DNA of 53,876 nt. It comes from Methyloversatilis sp. Its GTDB lineage: Bacteria; Pseudomonadota; Gammaproteobacteria; Burkholderiales; Rhodocyclaceae. Positions 44,522 through 53,570 of this stretch are shown here, piece by piece. Position 1 is the stretch's first letter, and the number at the start of each line of letters is the position of its first letter. The stretch covers positions 1 through 53,876 of the forward strand of contig JAGNYW010000018.1 of the NCBI GenBank assembly GCA_017984755.1, read 5' to 3'. The position numbers were made by a program, and so were the translations under genes. The notes under the pieces are model-generated. The model did no database searches, was not told the origin of the DNA, and was given only the letters and a program-made list of their open reading frames with translations.

Positions 44522-47500
44522 CACCCCGGCAGACCGGGGCGACGCAAGGAAACGTCGCTCGAATTCCTCGGCCGTAAGCGGCTTGCTGAACAGATAACCC
44601 TGGCAGGCATCGCAGCCGCGTGTCTTGAGGAAATCGAACTGGGCGCGCGTTTCCACGCCTTCGGCCAGCACCGTCAGACCCAGGTTGTGGCCCAGCGCGA
44701 TGATGGTGGAGGCGAGTTCCATGTCGCTGTCGTCGTGCGGAATGTCGCGGATGAAACTGCGGTCGATCTTGAGCTTGTCCACCGGCAGGCGCTTCAGATA
44801 GGCCAGCGACGAGTATCCGGTACCGAAATCGTCGATGGAAAGACGCAGGCCGAGTCGCTTCAGGGCAGCGAGGAAGAGCTGCGCCTGTTCGCCCTGATCC
44901 ATCAGGCTCGACTCGGTCATTTCGAGTTCGAGCCCGGCGGCTGGATAACCGGTGTCACGCAGGGTCTGCGCAAGGCGTTCCTCGAGACCGCCACGGCGGA
45001 TTTCGACGACCGACAGGTTGACGGCGAGCGATCCGGGCGCATGACCCGCATCGAGCCACGCCCGGCCCTGCCTGCAGGCGTTCTCGCGAACCCAGTCGCC
45101 AAGTTCGACGATCAGGCCGCTGCTTTCCATGACCGGGATGAACTCTGCCGGCCCGATCTCATGCGGATCGTCATCCACCAGACGCACCAGTACCTCGGCG
45201 CCGATCAGCCCTTCATCGCTCAAGCTCACCAGTGGCTGGAAGCGCAGTTCGAAGTGACCGGCATGCAGCGCGCGCCGCAGGCGTGTTTCCAGCGACAGTC
45301 GCTGCCCCGCCTCGACCGTGAGCGTGTCCGTGTAGAAGCGCACCGCATTGCGCCCCGAGCGCTTGGCCTGGTACATCGCGGTGTCCGCGTCGCGGATCAG
45401 TTCCTCGGCCCGGGTCCCGTCGTCCGGATAGATGCTGATGCCGATGCTGGCCTGCAGGTAGATGTCTTGCCCGGACGTCAGGTGGATCGGATCGGACAGA
45501 CAGCCGAGCATGTCCTGCGCGACCCGTGCGGCATCGCCCGGATGCTGCATGTCGTCGAGCACCAGCATGAATTCATCGCCGCCCTGACGGCCCAGCGTAC
45601 CCACGACATCGAGACGCGCGCGCAGGCGCTGGGCCACCGCCGACAGCACCTCATCTCCGGCCGCATGTCCCAGGCCGTCATTGATGGTCTTGAAGTTGTC
45701 CAGATCCATCAGGATGACGGCCACCCTCTGCTGCAGGCGCGCGGCCACATCGACGTTGTGTGTCAGTTGCGCATGCATGAGCAGGCGGTTGGGCAGGTCG
45801 GTCAGCGGATCGTACTGCGCCAGATGCTCCAGCATTTCCTCCGTGCGCCGGGCCTGCGTGATGTCGGTGAGCACGGCGACGTGGTGCGTCACCCGGTCTT
45901 CGTCGTCGCGCACCACGGCGCAGGACAACCAGCCCGACCACGGATCGCCGTCATGCCTGCGGGCTGCGATCTCGCCCTGCCAGAAACCTTCGCCGCGGAG
46001 GCCGGCGTCGATCGCCGCAAAGATCGATGGCGCATCGGCCATCTCCAGCAGATCCGTCAGTAGTCGGCCGATCACATCGTTCTCGTCGTGGCCGATCAAG
46101 GTGCAGAACGCCTGATTGACCGACACGACGGCACCGTCGAGCGTACTCACGACGATGCCGTCGCGCGTGCTGCGCAGCGCGGCCGCCTGAAGCCGCGCGT
46201 TCTGTTCGACCCGTTGGCGCTGCGCCTCGTCGCGCAACCGACCCATTGCAAACGACAGGTCGAGCATCACCTCTTCCAGCAGCTGTGCCTCGTCCGCATC
46301 GTCCGGATCGACGTGACGCGCCAGCATGCCGAGCACGGCGACCACGCGATCATTCAACCGTATCGGCAGACCGACGTAACCCGCGCCTCCAGCCGCCCGT
46401 ACCAGCGCGCACCAAGGATCTGCGTCATCGAACCGTGCCAGGCGACGCACCCGCCCCGAGCGCATGACGTCGAGCGTGAGCGGCGCGCCTTCGGCCGGCG
46501 AACGGACGAAGCGCGGCAGATCGGGCGGAACGACCCCTGCAGTGGCACGCAGTTCCAGCACGCCCGCTTCGTGATCGCCCGAAATGAGCCACGCACAACG
46601 GTAGCCGCCGGATTCCACCGCCACCCGGCAGATCCGGCGGAAAAGCTCGTCTTCACTGACCGACCACACGATGGTCTGATTGACCTGACCGAGAAAGTTG
46701 TACAGGCGGCTCAGCGTTCGTACATGCAGTTCGGCCTGACGTCGCGCGGTCACATCCCAGGCCACCCACACGACGCGGTCACTGCCGGGAACCGGCGACA
46801 CGCGGGCATCGAACATCCGCACCTCGCCATCCACCTCCAGCTCGTACTCGTAGGAGCGCGTGCGCCGATGCTCGAGCGCATCGCCGATCACGGCCAGAAA
46901 ACGCGCGCTCAGCTCGGCCGGAAACCGTTCGTCCAGCGTGCGCCCCACCAGCGTCTCCGGCTGCGTCGCCGCGCGCGCATCGGAAGCACCGTACGCTTCG
47001 ATGTAGCGACCCAGACGATCGAACATGAAGGCGGCTTCGGGAAGGCTGTCGACAAAGGCTCGCACCCGCGCATCGCTCTCGATCAGCGCCGCGAGGGTGC
47101 CGTCGCGCCGGCGATGCGAGACGTAGAGATAGAACATGCCGCCCAGACCGAGGATGCAGGCCAGTGCAAGCGTGATCATGTCGTGCCTGCGCAGCACCTG
47201 ATGCTGCTGCGAAAGATGTTCGAGCAGTGCTGCCTCGACCGCTGCTGCACGCATATCGACATCGCGCTGCGCGAACAGCAGCGCCTCGCCGTGCGCTTCG
47301 AAGCCGTCGAGCTGCCTTTCCATGATCGCGCGCGCATCCGCGAGCGACGCAACATAGGCCGCGGTAGCTGCCGCCAACTCGCCGGTCACCGGCAGACCAA
47401 GCGCGAAACCGGCAATCGAGCCGCGCCCCTGCGTGAGGTCGCGCGCACTGAGCAGCGCACGATCCAGCTGCGCGATCACGCTCGTGCGCGGCACGCCGGT

Positions 47501-47728
47501 CTCGCCTGCCAGCAGGCGTTGCGTGTCGACATGTGCGAGCAGTGCGAAGCGCCGTGACTGCGCCAGGTTGTCGCGCGCCACCAGCGCGGCACTCGTGCTT
47601 TCGTCCCAGCGCAGATGCGACAGGGCCATGAGCACCATGCAGAGGCACAGGATGAGGCTCAGTCCGAGCACGAACAGCGTGTCGGTGCGCGACAGTGACG
47701 ACGCGGTGGCCACGTTCCGCGTGTTCAT
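44483..47728 (-). CDS. Membrane PAS/GAF-GGDEF-EAL cyclic-di-GMP enzyme
   Basis: A 1,081-aa signalling protein. Two transmembrane helices (about 18-40 and 187-207) bracket a periplasmic helical region. Then come PAS-like (about 220-330), GAF-like (about 345-500) and PAS (about 520-640) domains, a GGDEF domain with intact GGDEF at 716-720, and an EAL domain. The EAL signature reads EVL at 845-847; the Glu is kept and DDFGTGYSSLAYLKRLPVDK is intact, so phosphodiesterase activity is possible. Its start overlaps the substrate-binding protein stop by 4 nt, suggesting the SBP feeds ligand to this sensor. Confidence 0.92.
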   Translation of the reverse strand: MNTRNVATASSLSRTDTLFVLGLSLILCLCMVLMALSHLRWDESTSAALVARDNLAQSRRFALLAHVDTQRLLAGETGVPRTSVIAQLDRALLSARDLTQGRGSIAGFALGLPVTGELAAATAAYVASLADARAIMERQLDGFEAHGEALLFAQRDVDMRAAAVEAALLEHLSQQHQVLRRHDMITLALACILGLGGMFYLYVSHRRRDGTLAALIESDARVRAFVDSLPEAAFMFDRLGRYIEAYGASDARAATQPETLVGRTLDERFPAELSARFLAVIGDALEHRRTRSYEYELEVDGEVRMFDARVSPVPGSDRVVWVAWDVTARRQAELHVRTLSRLYNFLGQVNQTIVWSVSEDELFRRICRVAVESGGYRCAWLISGDHEAGVLELRATAGVVPPDLPRFVRSPAEGAPLTLDVMRSGRVRRLARFDDADPWCALVRAAGGAGYVGLPIRLNDRVVAVLGMLARHVDPDDADEAQLLEEVMLDLSFAMGRLRDEAQRQRVEQNARLQAAALRSTRDGIVVSTLDGAVVSVNQAFCTLIGHDENDVIGRLLTDLLEMADAPSIFAAIDAGLRGEGFWQGEIAARRHDGDPWSGWLSCAVVRDDEDRVTHHVAVLTDITQARRTEEMLEHLAQYDPLTDLPNRLLMHAQLTHNVDVAARLQQRVAVILMDLDNFKTINDGLGHAAGDEVLSAVAQRLRARLDVVGTLGRQGGDEFMLVLDDMQHPGDAARVAQDMLGCLSDPIHLTSGQDIYLQASIGISIYPDDGTRAEELIRDADTAMYQAKRSGRNAVRFYTDTLTVEAGQRLSLETRLRRALHAGHFELRFQPLVSLSDEGLIGAEVLVRLVDDDPHEIGPAEFIPVMESSGLIVELGDWVRENACRQGRAWLDAGHAPGSLAVNLSVVEIRRGGLEERLAQTLRDTGYPAAGLELEMTESSLMDQGEQAQLFLAALKRLGLRLSIDDFGTGYSSLAYLKRLPVDKLKIDRSFIRDIPHDDSDMELASTIIALGHNLGLTVLAEGVETRAQFDFLKTRGCDACQGYLFSKPLTAEEFERRFLASPRSAGVSAAAAERGGEIA

Positions 47729-48570
47729 CGCGTGTCTGGCATGGCAGCGGGGATATTGACCGCACCGACGCCGAACGGCATGACCAGCTCGAGGTAGTCG
47801 TCGCTCGGTACAAAGGCTGTGATCGCCTGATCGAGCCGCCTCGCAAGCGCTTCGTCCTGCAGGCGCAGCACGAATGCCGGGTCGCCCCTGTCAGGCTGTC
47901 CGATCTGCCGCGTCGAAACGAAGGGCGTCGCCATTTCAATGCCGGTGAAACCGGAATTCGCCAGCATGTAGCGCAGGGAAACATCGGTCAGCACAAACGC
48001 ATCCGCCCTGCCTTCGATGATCGCAACCACGGCACCGGGCGTGTCGCCATGGCGCTGGATGCGCGATCTCGAGAGCCCGGCCCGCTCTGCCCGAGCGAGC
48101 TCGACCGATTCGTCGATGACGGCCAGCACCGTATCGGGCCGGACGGCGACATCTTCCAGACTGTGCAGCCCACGCGGATTGCCGGCTGCGACGAGCATTG
48201 CGGCACTCACTCGCGCGAAGGGGGTCGTGAAACGGACCTGCTGCATCAGTTCGGACGACACGAATGCCCCATTGACGACGATATCGCCGCGTCCCATCGC
48301 CAGATCGTGCAACAGCTGACCGAAATCGGAATGTACGAACTCGATTTCGCCGAGCCCAGCTTCGCGGCTCAGCACACGCAGCAGTTCGGGCGCAACACCC
48401 GTCACCCTGCCGGTGCGGTCGAGAAAGGCAAAGGGCGGGTCGATCGCGTACAGCGCACGCAACGGCTGCGTCGTGCCCGGCACTTCGGAATCATCTGTCC
48501 CGATCATGACGAGCAGCGTGAGCGCCGTCGCGACGATCAGGGCTGCCGCCAGTACGAAGGTAGTCCGCAT
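47725..48570 (-). CDS. Periplasmic substrate-binding protein (SBP_bac_3-like)
   Basis: A 281-aa protein with an N-terminal signal/anchor (MRTTFVLAAALIVATALTLL) and a type-II binding fold of amino-acid-type solute receptors: PPFAFLDRTGRVTGVAPELL, MGRGDIVVNGAF and a C-terminal DEALARRLDQAI. No transporter permease or ATPase is beside it. Instead it is translationally coupled (ATGA overlap) to the GGDEF/EAL gene, as in ligand-sensing c-di-GMP systems. Start ATG 48570 is preferred over the longer frame to 48648. The ligand is unknown. Confidence 0.85.
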   Translation of the reverse strand: MRTTFVLAAALIVATALTLLVMIGTDDSEVPGTTQPLRALYAIDPPFAFLDRTGRVTGVAPELLRVLSREAGLGEIEFVHSDFGQLLHDLAMGRGDIVVNGAFVSSELMQQVRFTTPFARVSAAMLVAAGNPRGLHSLEDVAVRPDTVLAVIDESVELARAERAGLSRSRIQRHGDTPGAVVAIIEGRADAFVLTDVSLRYMLANSGFTGIEMATPFVSTRQIGQPDRGDPAFVLRLQDEALARRLDQAITAFVPSDDYLELVMPFGVGAVNIPAAMPDTR

Positions 48571-48601
48571 GAGGGAGGCCACGGAAAAGCGTGTATACAG
48601 C

Positions 48602-49186
48602 CTAGCGCCTTTTGATGTCGACGGCATGCAGTGTCCGACGCACTGCATCTGTGACGCAGGGCTCGAGCGGCCCGCCGCGCAGACGATCGCTCAGTTCGAT
48701 CTGCACGCCTGCGCCGCTTGCGCCACGATTGCACAGGTTGCGCGCATCGCGTCCCGGGTAGCGGTGCCCGGAAATCCGGGCGCGCACACCGCGGGCATAC
48801 ATGCTGTCGGCCAGCGCGCCCGCCAACATGACATCAAGCCCGCCCAGCAAGGCCAGCTCACCCGGGTCGGCCACGCCGTGTATCGCCAGCACGGTATGGC
48901 AGCCGGAAATCATCGACAGGCAGCGCGGCTCGTCGAAATGATGGCTGGTCAGGTGCAGCGTTTCGAAATTGAAGGAAGGCAGACACCCCTCGAACAGGTA
49001 CAAGTCGAATTCTGCGCCGGCGATCGCCCGCGCAAGCTCCGACGTGCCGCGCTCGATGCGTCCGCCGTGTGGCGCAATGATGGCGATGCCACTGCCGCGA
49101 TGCAGCGCATGCACGCGAAAATCGACGTCTTCCCGATGCGCTGCGGCGAGCTCGTCATAGCTGCGGTAACGGTCGCGGTGTGCCAT
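48602..49186 (-). CDS. Poly-gamma-glutamate hydrolase family protein
   Basis: A 194-aa protein of the PghP-like zinc hydrolase family. It has the metal motif IIAPHGGRIERGTSELARAI, LHLTSHHFDEPR and a late AIHGVADPGELALLGG segment. Known members are phage enzymes that degrade poly-gamma-glutamate; bacterial homologues are less understood and may cut other gamma-glutamyl or amide bonds. No signal peptide is seen. ATG 49186 has a GGCGGG site; a GTG at 49204 overlapping the upstream stop is also possible. Confidence 0.82.
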   Translation of the reverse strand: MAHRDRYRSYDELAAAHREDVDFRVHALHRGSGIAIIAPHGGRIERGTSELARAIAGAEFDLYLFEGCLPSFNFETLHLTSHHFDEPRCLSMISGCHTVLAIHGVADPGELALLGGLDVMLAGALADSMYARGVRARISGHRYPGRDARNLCNRGASGAGVQIELSDRLRGGPLEPCVTDAVRRTLHAVDIKRR

Positions 49187-49200
49187 GGCGACACCCGCCG

Positions 49201-50103
49201 TCACTTGCCGTCGGTGCCGGCCGCGAACAGGCGCTCGATGCGTGCCATCGCAGGATGCCCGCGCCCGGAACGGCGCAGTTCGACGAAGTCATCCGCCAGA
49301 ACGCGGCGGAATTCATCGTCGCCGCGCAGCACCATATTGGCGGCATAGACCTCGCGCGCATTGCCGATCTGACCGTTCAGCAGCAGCGCATGTGCCATGT
49401 TGATCTGGGCCGCCTTGAACTCGACGGCCTCCTTCGGAACCTGCCCCGTCGCGCGGAGCACTTCGTCATAGCGACCGAGGTTGAGGCAGGCCCACGAGTA
49501 GGCCACCCAGACGGAATTGTCCTTGTAACCGGACTGGATGGCGCGGTCGAGCCACTGTGCAGCCTTGGTGTAGTCCGTATGGACGCCGCCACCGCTGTAC
49601 AGCGACGCGAGGTAGACAAAGGCTGGCGCGTACGCCGCATCGGCCGCCCGGTTGGCCCATGCCAGCGCGATGTCGGCTGCCAGCGGATTGTCGGTCTCGG
49701 CTTCGATGTGGCGCGCCAGCAGCAGCATGGCTTCGGCGTCGCCCGCCTCGGCAGCCAGGGAATACCAGCGGCGTGCTTCCGTGTCGTTGCGCTCGACGCC
49801 GAGTCCGCGCGCGTTGATCTGACCGGCCACCACCTGCGCACGCGCCAGCCCGCGCTGTGCCGCCTGCAGCGCCCAGCGCGCCGAAGCTGAGTCGTCCTTC
49901 GGCAGGCAGGTGCCGAAAAAATGCCAGTCGGACATCTGAAGCTGCGCTTCTGCGTCGCCTGATTCGGCCGCTGCGGTCGCCTCGGCAAGCGCCGCAGTGC
50001 ATTCGTCCCGCAGATGCGCCGTGCGCCACTGCTCGCCCGCGCCGGCCTGGAACGTGGCCACCATCAGCAGTCCGGCCAGCAGAGAGCCGATGCGCGCATT
50101 CAT
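49201..50103 (-). CDS. Sel1/TPR-like repeat protein with signal peptide
   Basis: A 300-aa exported protein (MNARIGSLLAGLLMVATFQA then GAG) with Sel1-like repeats (AEAQLQMSDWHFFGTCLPKD; RRWYSLAAEAGDAEAMLLLA; YTKAAQWLDRAIQSGYKDNS). It probably forms a helical protein-protein scaffold in the periplasm. It lies right after uvrD on the minus strand with a 1-bp gap and before the poly-gamma-glutamate hydrolase family gene. Confidence 0.85.
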   Translation of the reverse strand: MNARIGSLLAGLLMVATFQAGAGEQWRTAHLRDECTAALAEATAAAESGDAEAQLQMSDWHFFGTCLPKDDSASARWALQAAQRGLARAQVVAGQINARGLGVERNDTEARRWYSLAAEAGDAEAMLLLARHIEAETDNPLAADIALAWANRAADAAYAPAFVYLASLYSGGGVHTDYTKAAQWLDRAIQSGYKDNSVWVAYSWACLNLGRYDEVLRATGQVPKEAVEFKAAQINMAHALLLNGQIGNAREVYAANMVLRGDDEFRRVLADDFVELRRSGRGHPAMARIERLFAAGTDGK

Positions 50104-50104
50104 G

Positions 50105-52333
50105 TCAGGCTGCGCTCAGTTTGGCCACGGCGAGCGCCAGCCACTTGACGCCCTCGCGACCGAAGTTGACCTGCACCCGGGCATCCGAGCCCGACCCTTC
50201 CGCATCGACGATGACACCGCTGCCGAACTTCGCGTGGCTGACCTGCTGCCCGACGCGGAAACCGCCTGCGCTGTCGCCGTTCCTGCGGCCGCTGCCGAAG
50301 GCACGCGGGTTGGCGCTCGCCACCTTCTCCTGCGGCGTCGCGCCGTAGCTGCCGAAACCACCGAAGCCGCGGGAGTTGGCCGGCGGCGTGAGCCACTTCA
50401 TCAGCTCAGCCGGTATCTCGTCGAAGAAGCGGCTGCGCAGGTTGTAGCGGGTCTGGCCATGCAGCATGCGCGACTGCGCGAACGACAGGTAAAGCCGCTT
50501 GCGCGCGCGCGTGATCGCGACATACATGAGCCTGCGCTCCTCTTCCAGACCGTCGCGCTCCAGCACCGAATTTTCGTGCGGGAACAGGCCTTCTTCCAGA
50601 CCGCCGAGGAACACTGCATCGAACTCGAGACCCTTCGCCGAGTGCACCGTCATCAGCTGCACGGCCGACTGGCCGGCATCGGCCTGATGCTCGCCCGCCT
50701 CGAGTGACGCATGCGACAGGAAGGCGGCCAGCGGATCGGGCGGCTCCGCCTCGTCTTCCGCGGCCACCTGCGCATACCCTTCTTCGGAAATGAAGTTGGC
50801 GGCCGCGCTGATGACTTCGTCGAGATTGGCGATGCGCTCCTGACCTTCCTTCTCGCTTTTGTAATGCGCGCGCAGACCGGACAGTTCCAGCACCTGTTCC
50901 ACCATCTCCGGCAGCTTCAGCCCTTCGCAGGCGAAGCGCAGCTGGTCGACCAGATTGATGAAATGACCGACCGACTGCGCCGCCTTGCCGGTCAGGAAAT
51001 TCAGCGCGCCATAAAGACTGGTGCCGCGTACCTGCGCCGCATCCTGCAGCTGTTCGATCGAACGGGCACCGATGCCGCGCGTCGGGAAATTCACCACCCG
51101 GGTGAAGGCGGTGTCATCGTGCGGATTGGCGATCAGCCTCATGTAGGCCAGCGCATGCTTCACTTCCTGTCGCTCGAAGAAGCGCAGGCCGCCGTAGACG
51201 CGATAGGGAATGCCGGCCGAGAACAGCGCGTGTTCGAGCACGCGCGACTGCGCATTGCTGCGGTAGAGCAGCGCGATGTCGGAGCGCGCGGCGCCGTCGT
51301 TGATCAGCGAGCGGATTTCCTCGACCACCCAGCGCGCCTCCTCGATGTCGCTGAACGCTTCGTAGACGCGCAGCGGTTCTCCGCTGCCTGCTTCGGTCCA
51401 CAGGTTCTTGCCGAGCCGCCCGGTGTTCTGCCTGATCACCGCGTTCGCCGCATCGAGGATGTTGCCGTGCGAGCGGTAGTTCTGCTCCAGCCGGATCACG
51501 CTGTCGACGCGGAACTCGCGCTCGAAGTCGCGCATGTTGCCGACCTCGGCACCACGGAAGCGGTAGATGCTCTGGTCATCGTCGCCGACCGCCATCACCG
51601 CCGCCTGTCCGTCGGTGCCCAGACCGGCCAGCAGCTTGAGCCAGCGGTACTGCAGCACGTTGGTGTCCTGGAACTCGTCGACCAGGATGTGCCGGAAGCG
51701 GCGCTGATAGTGCGCGCGGATCGGTTCATTGCGACTCAGCAACTCGAAGCAGCGCAGCAGCAGTTCGGCAAAATCGACCACGCCTTCGCGCTGGCACTGC
51801 GCTTCGTACGCCTGGTACAGCTCGACCCGCTTGCGCGCGAAGTCATCGAAGGCTTCGACCTCGTGCGGCCGCAGTCCCTGTTCCTTCGCAGAATTGATGA
51901 AGTAGGTCAGCTCGCGGGGCGGAAATTTCTCGTCATCGATATTCAGCGCCTTGAGCATGCGCTTGATGGCCGACAGCTGGTCGGCCGAGTCCAGTATCTG
52001 GAACAGCTGCGGCAGGCCCGCTTCTTTCCAGTGCGCGCGCAGCATGCGGTTGCACAGGCCGTGGAAGGTGCCGATCCAGAGCCCGCGTGCATTCATCGGC
52101 AGCATCGCGGTCAGTCGCGCCAGCATCTCCTTGGCCGCCTTGTTGGTGAAGGTGACGGCCAGAATGCCGTGCGGCGACACCTGGCCGGTTGAGATCAGCC
52201 AGGCCAGCCGCGTGGTCAGCACGCGTGTCTTGCCCGAACCGGCACCTGCCAGGATCAGTGCAGACTGCGACGGCAGCGTGACGGCCTGGAACTGCGGCTC
52301 GTTCAGGCCGGAAAGCAGTGGGTTGGAGTTCAT
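50105..52333 (-). CDS. uvrD: UvrD/Rep-type 3'-5' DNA helicase
   Basis: SF1A helicase involved in excision and mismatch repair, 742 aa (full length). It has the Q/I motif LNEPQFQAV, Walker A AGAGSGKT, TFTNKAAKEM, the DEFQDTN motif, QNYRSHGNI, MTVHSAKGLEF and VAITRARKRLY, plus a C-terminal Tudor-like tail. UvrD is more likely than Rep by the long C-terminal extension, but PcrA-like naming is equally apt. No Shine-Dalgarno precedes the ATG; TAGAAT lies 7-12 nt upstream, so the mRNA may start at or near the ATG. Confidence 0.95.
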   Translation of the reverse strand: MNSNPLLSGLNEPQFQAVTLPSQSALILAGAGSGKTRVLTTRLAWLISTGQVSPHGILAVTFTNKAAKEMLARLTAMLPMNARGLWIGTFHGLCNRMLRAHWKEAGLPQLFQILDSADQLSAIKRMLKALNIDDEKFPPRELTYFINSAKEQGLRPHEVEAFDDFARKRVELYQAYEAQCQREGVVDFAELLLRCFELLSRNEPIRAHYQRRFRHILVDEFQDTNVLQYRWLKLLAGLGTDGQAAVMAVGDDDQSIYRFRGAEVGNMRDFEREFRVDSVIRLEQNYRSHGNILDAANAVIRQNTGRLGKNLWTEAGSGEPLRVYEAFSDIEEARWVVEEIRSLINDGAARSDIALLYRSNAQSRVLEHALFSAGIPYRVYGGLRFFERQEVKHALAYMRLIANPHDDTAFTRVVNFPTRGIGARSIEQLQDAAQVRGTSLYGALNFLTGKAAQSVGHFINLVDQLRFACEGLKLPEMVEQVLELSGLRAHYKSEKEGQERIANLDEVISAAANFISEEGYAQVAAEDEAEPPDPLAAFLSHASLEAGEHQADAGQSAVQLMTVHSAKGLEFDAVFLGGLEEGLFPHENSVLERDGLEEERRLMYVAITRARKRLYLSFAQSRMLHGQTRYNLRSRFFDEIPAELMKWLTPPANSRGFGGFGSYGATPQEKVASANPRAFGSGRRNGDSAGGFRVGQQVSHAKFGSGVIVDAEGSGSDARVQVNFGREGVKWLALAVAKLSAA

Positions 52334-52339
52334 GGTGCG

Positions 52340-52345
52340 ATTCTA
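52340..52345 (-). promoter_or_regulatory. -10-like box immediately upstream of uvrD
   Basis: TAGAAT on the minus strand ends seven bases before the uvrD ATG. A start site 6-7 nt downstream would fall at the start codon, giving a leaderless or nearly leaderless transcript. The -35 is weak. Confidence 0.4.
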
Positions 52346-52394
52346 ACCGCGCCGCGCCGCACACTTCGCCCGCACGCGGGTGACGAACACCCCA

Positions 52395-52724
52395 TCACCC
52401 GGACGCCTCGTCATCGGTCGTGCTGCGGCACGCCCTGCCGATCACGCTCGCGATGGCCCAGTACGCGAGAAACCAGGTCGCAAGGATGACCGCCCAGCCG
52501 GCCCGGGTGGGTGCGCACCAGCCCCAGCCGCAGGCACCACCATGCTCGAGCATGCCCGGCACGCCGGCCGCATGCGCGATGTAGGCCGCGAAGAACGGCA
52601 TGCTCAGAACCAGCCCGACCGGCGTGTCGAGGTAGTCCGGCCAGCGCAGCCCCGGCAGCGCCAGCACGAACTGTGCGACGCACAACAGCGCGAATATCCT
52701 GGCAGTACGCAAATCTCTCCTCAT
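52395..52724 (-). CDS. Small membrane protein of unknown function
   Basis: A 109-aa hydrophobic protein with three likely helices: an N-terminal one (ARIFALLCVAQFVLALPGL), a middle one (GLVLSMPFFAAYIAHAAGV) and a C-terminal one (WAVILATWFLAYWAIASVI). I recognise no family. It lies just upstream of uvrD on the same strand, with the uvrD -10 in between. Confidence 0.6.
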   Translation of the reverse strand: MRRDLRTARIFALLCVAQFVLALPGLRWPDYLDTPVGLVLSMPFFAAYIAHAAGVPGMLEHGGACGWGWCAPTRAGWAVILATWFLAYWAIASVIGRACRSTTDDEASG

Positions 52725-52812
52725 GTACCGATCACGCTTTCGAGGTGCACCAGAGTCGCAGTCGGGGCGTCATTGCCACCCCGGAGGGGGCCTGCCCGCG
52801 CGAGCCGGATGA

Positions 52813-53418
52813 TCATGGGTCATCGCCGGCGGTTTGCCCGCGGCTTGGCCTGCGCCACTCGGTCCTTTCGAAGAAATGTCCTTCGGGCCAGAGGATGGAA
52901 GCCCCCTCACCCCGGTACTGCACCTCTTCCGGCGACATGCCCCTCGATTCGGCCCAGCGCCGCCAGACCGACACAGTCACCGACCACCACAGCCAGCCGA
53001 GCAGAAAGCCACCGATCAGGGCAGCGAACTGCGGCAGGGGAGGCTCCACGCTGAACCACTCCTGCAACACGAATATCGGCAGGATCATCAGCGCGAGCGC
53101 CGGCAGATTCACGCCGGCCACACCAATGCCGACCGTAAGCCACGGTCGCCTGCCGGGCGTCGCGTCCGCGGCGAGCCTGATTTCAGGCGACAGCGCCGAC
53201 AACCGGGTCACCTCGGCCGGCGGGAGCCTGTTCAGCCGACGGCGGAGTTGCCGCCGCTGCACTGCCAGCAGAAGCGACAGCAGCGCCGATGTGATGACGT
53301 ACAGCGCAAGCAGCGTGAGCTTGTAATCCCACTGCATGCCCGCGGCGACTGAGCTTGCAACAAGTGCCAGCGACAGGAACAGGGCCGCGATGCCGAGACA
53401 GTACTTGAGGCGGCTCAT
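52813..53418 (-). CDS. Membrane protein of unknown function
   Basis: A 201-aa protein with about four hydrophobic segments, starting with a possible signal-anchor (LGIAALFLSLALVASSVAAG) and including LTVGIGVAGVNLPALALMIL. The C-terminal tail has a WPEGHFFERTEWRRP segment. No family recognised. Follows the small gene at 53571 after a 152-bp gap that contains nothing identifiable. Confidence 0.6.
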   Translation of the reverse strand: MSRLKYCLGIAALFLSLALVASSVAAGMQWDYKLTLLALYVITSALLSLLLAVQRRQLRRRLNRLPPAEVTRLSALSPEIRLAADATPGRRPWLTVGIGVAGVNLPALALMILPIFVLQEWFSVEPPLPQFAALIGGFLLGWLWWSVTVSVWRRWAESRGMSPEEVQYRGEGASILWPEGHFFERTEWRRPSRGQTAGDDP

Positions 53419-53570
53419 CGGAAGGCGACGAAATTTCGTGGATCAGGGACGAACATCCACTTCACCCCTCGCACCCGCCCGGGATGTCAGCGCCACAGTC
53501 AACAACAGGCCAACCCGCCGGAGTCCGGCGGGCAAGCCAGGGCCCATCCAACCGAAAGGGTCGGCCGAAG

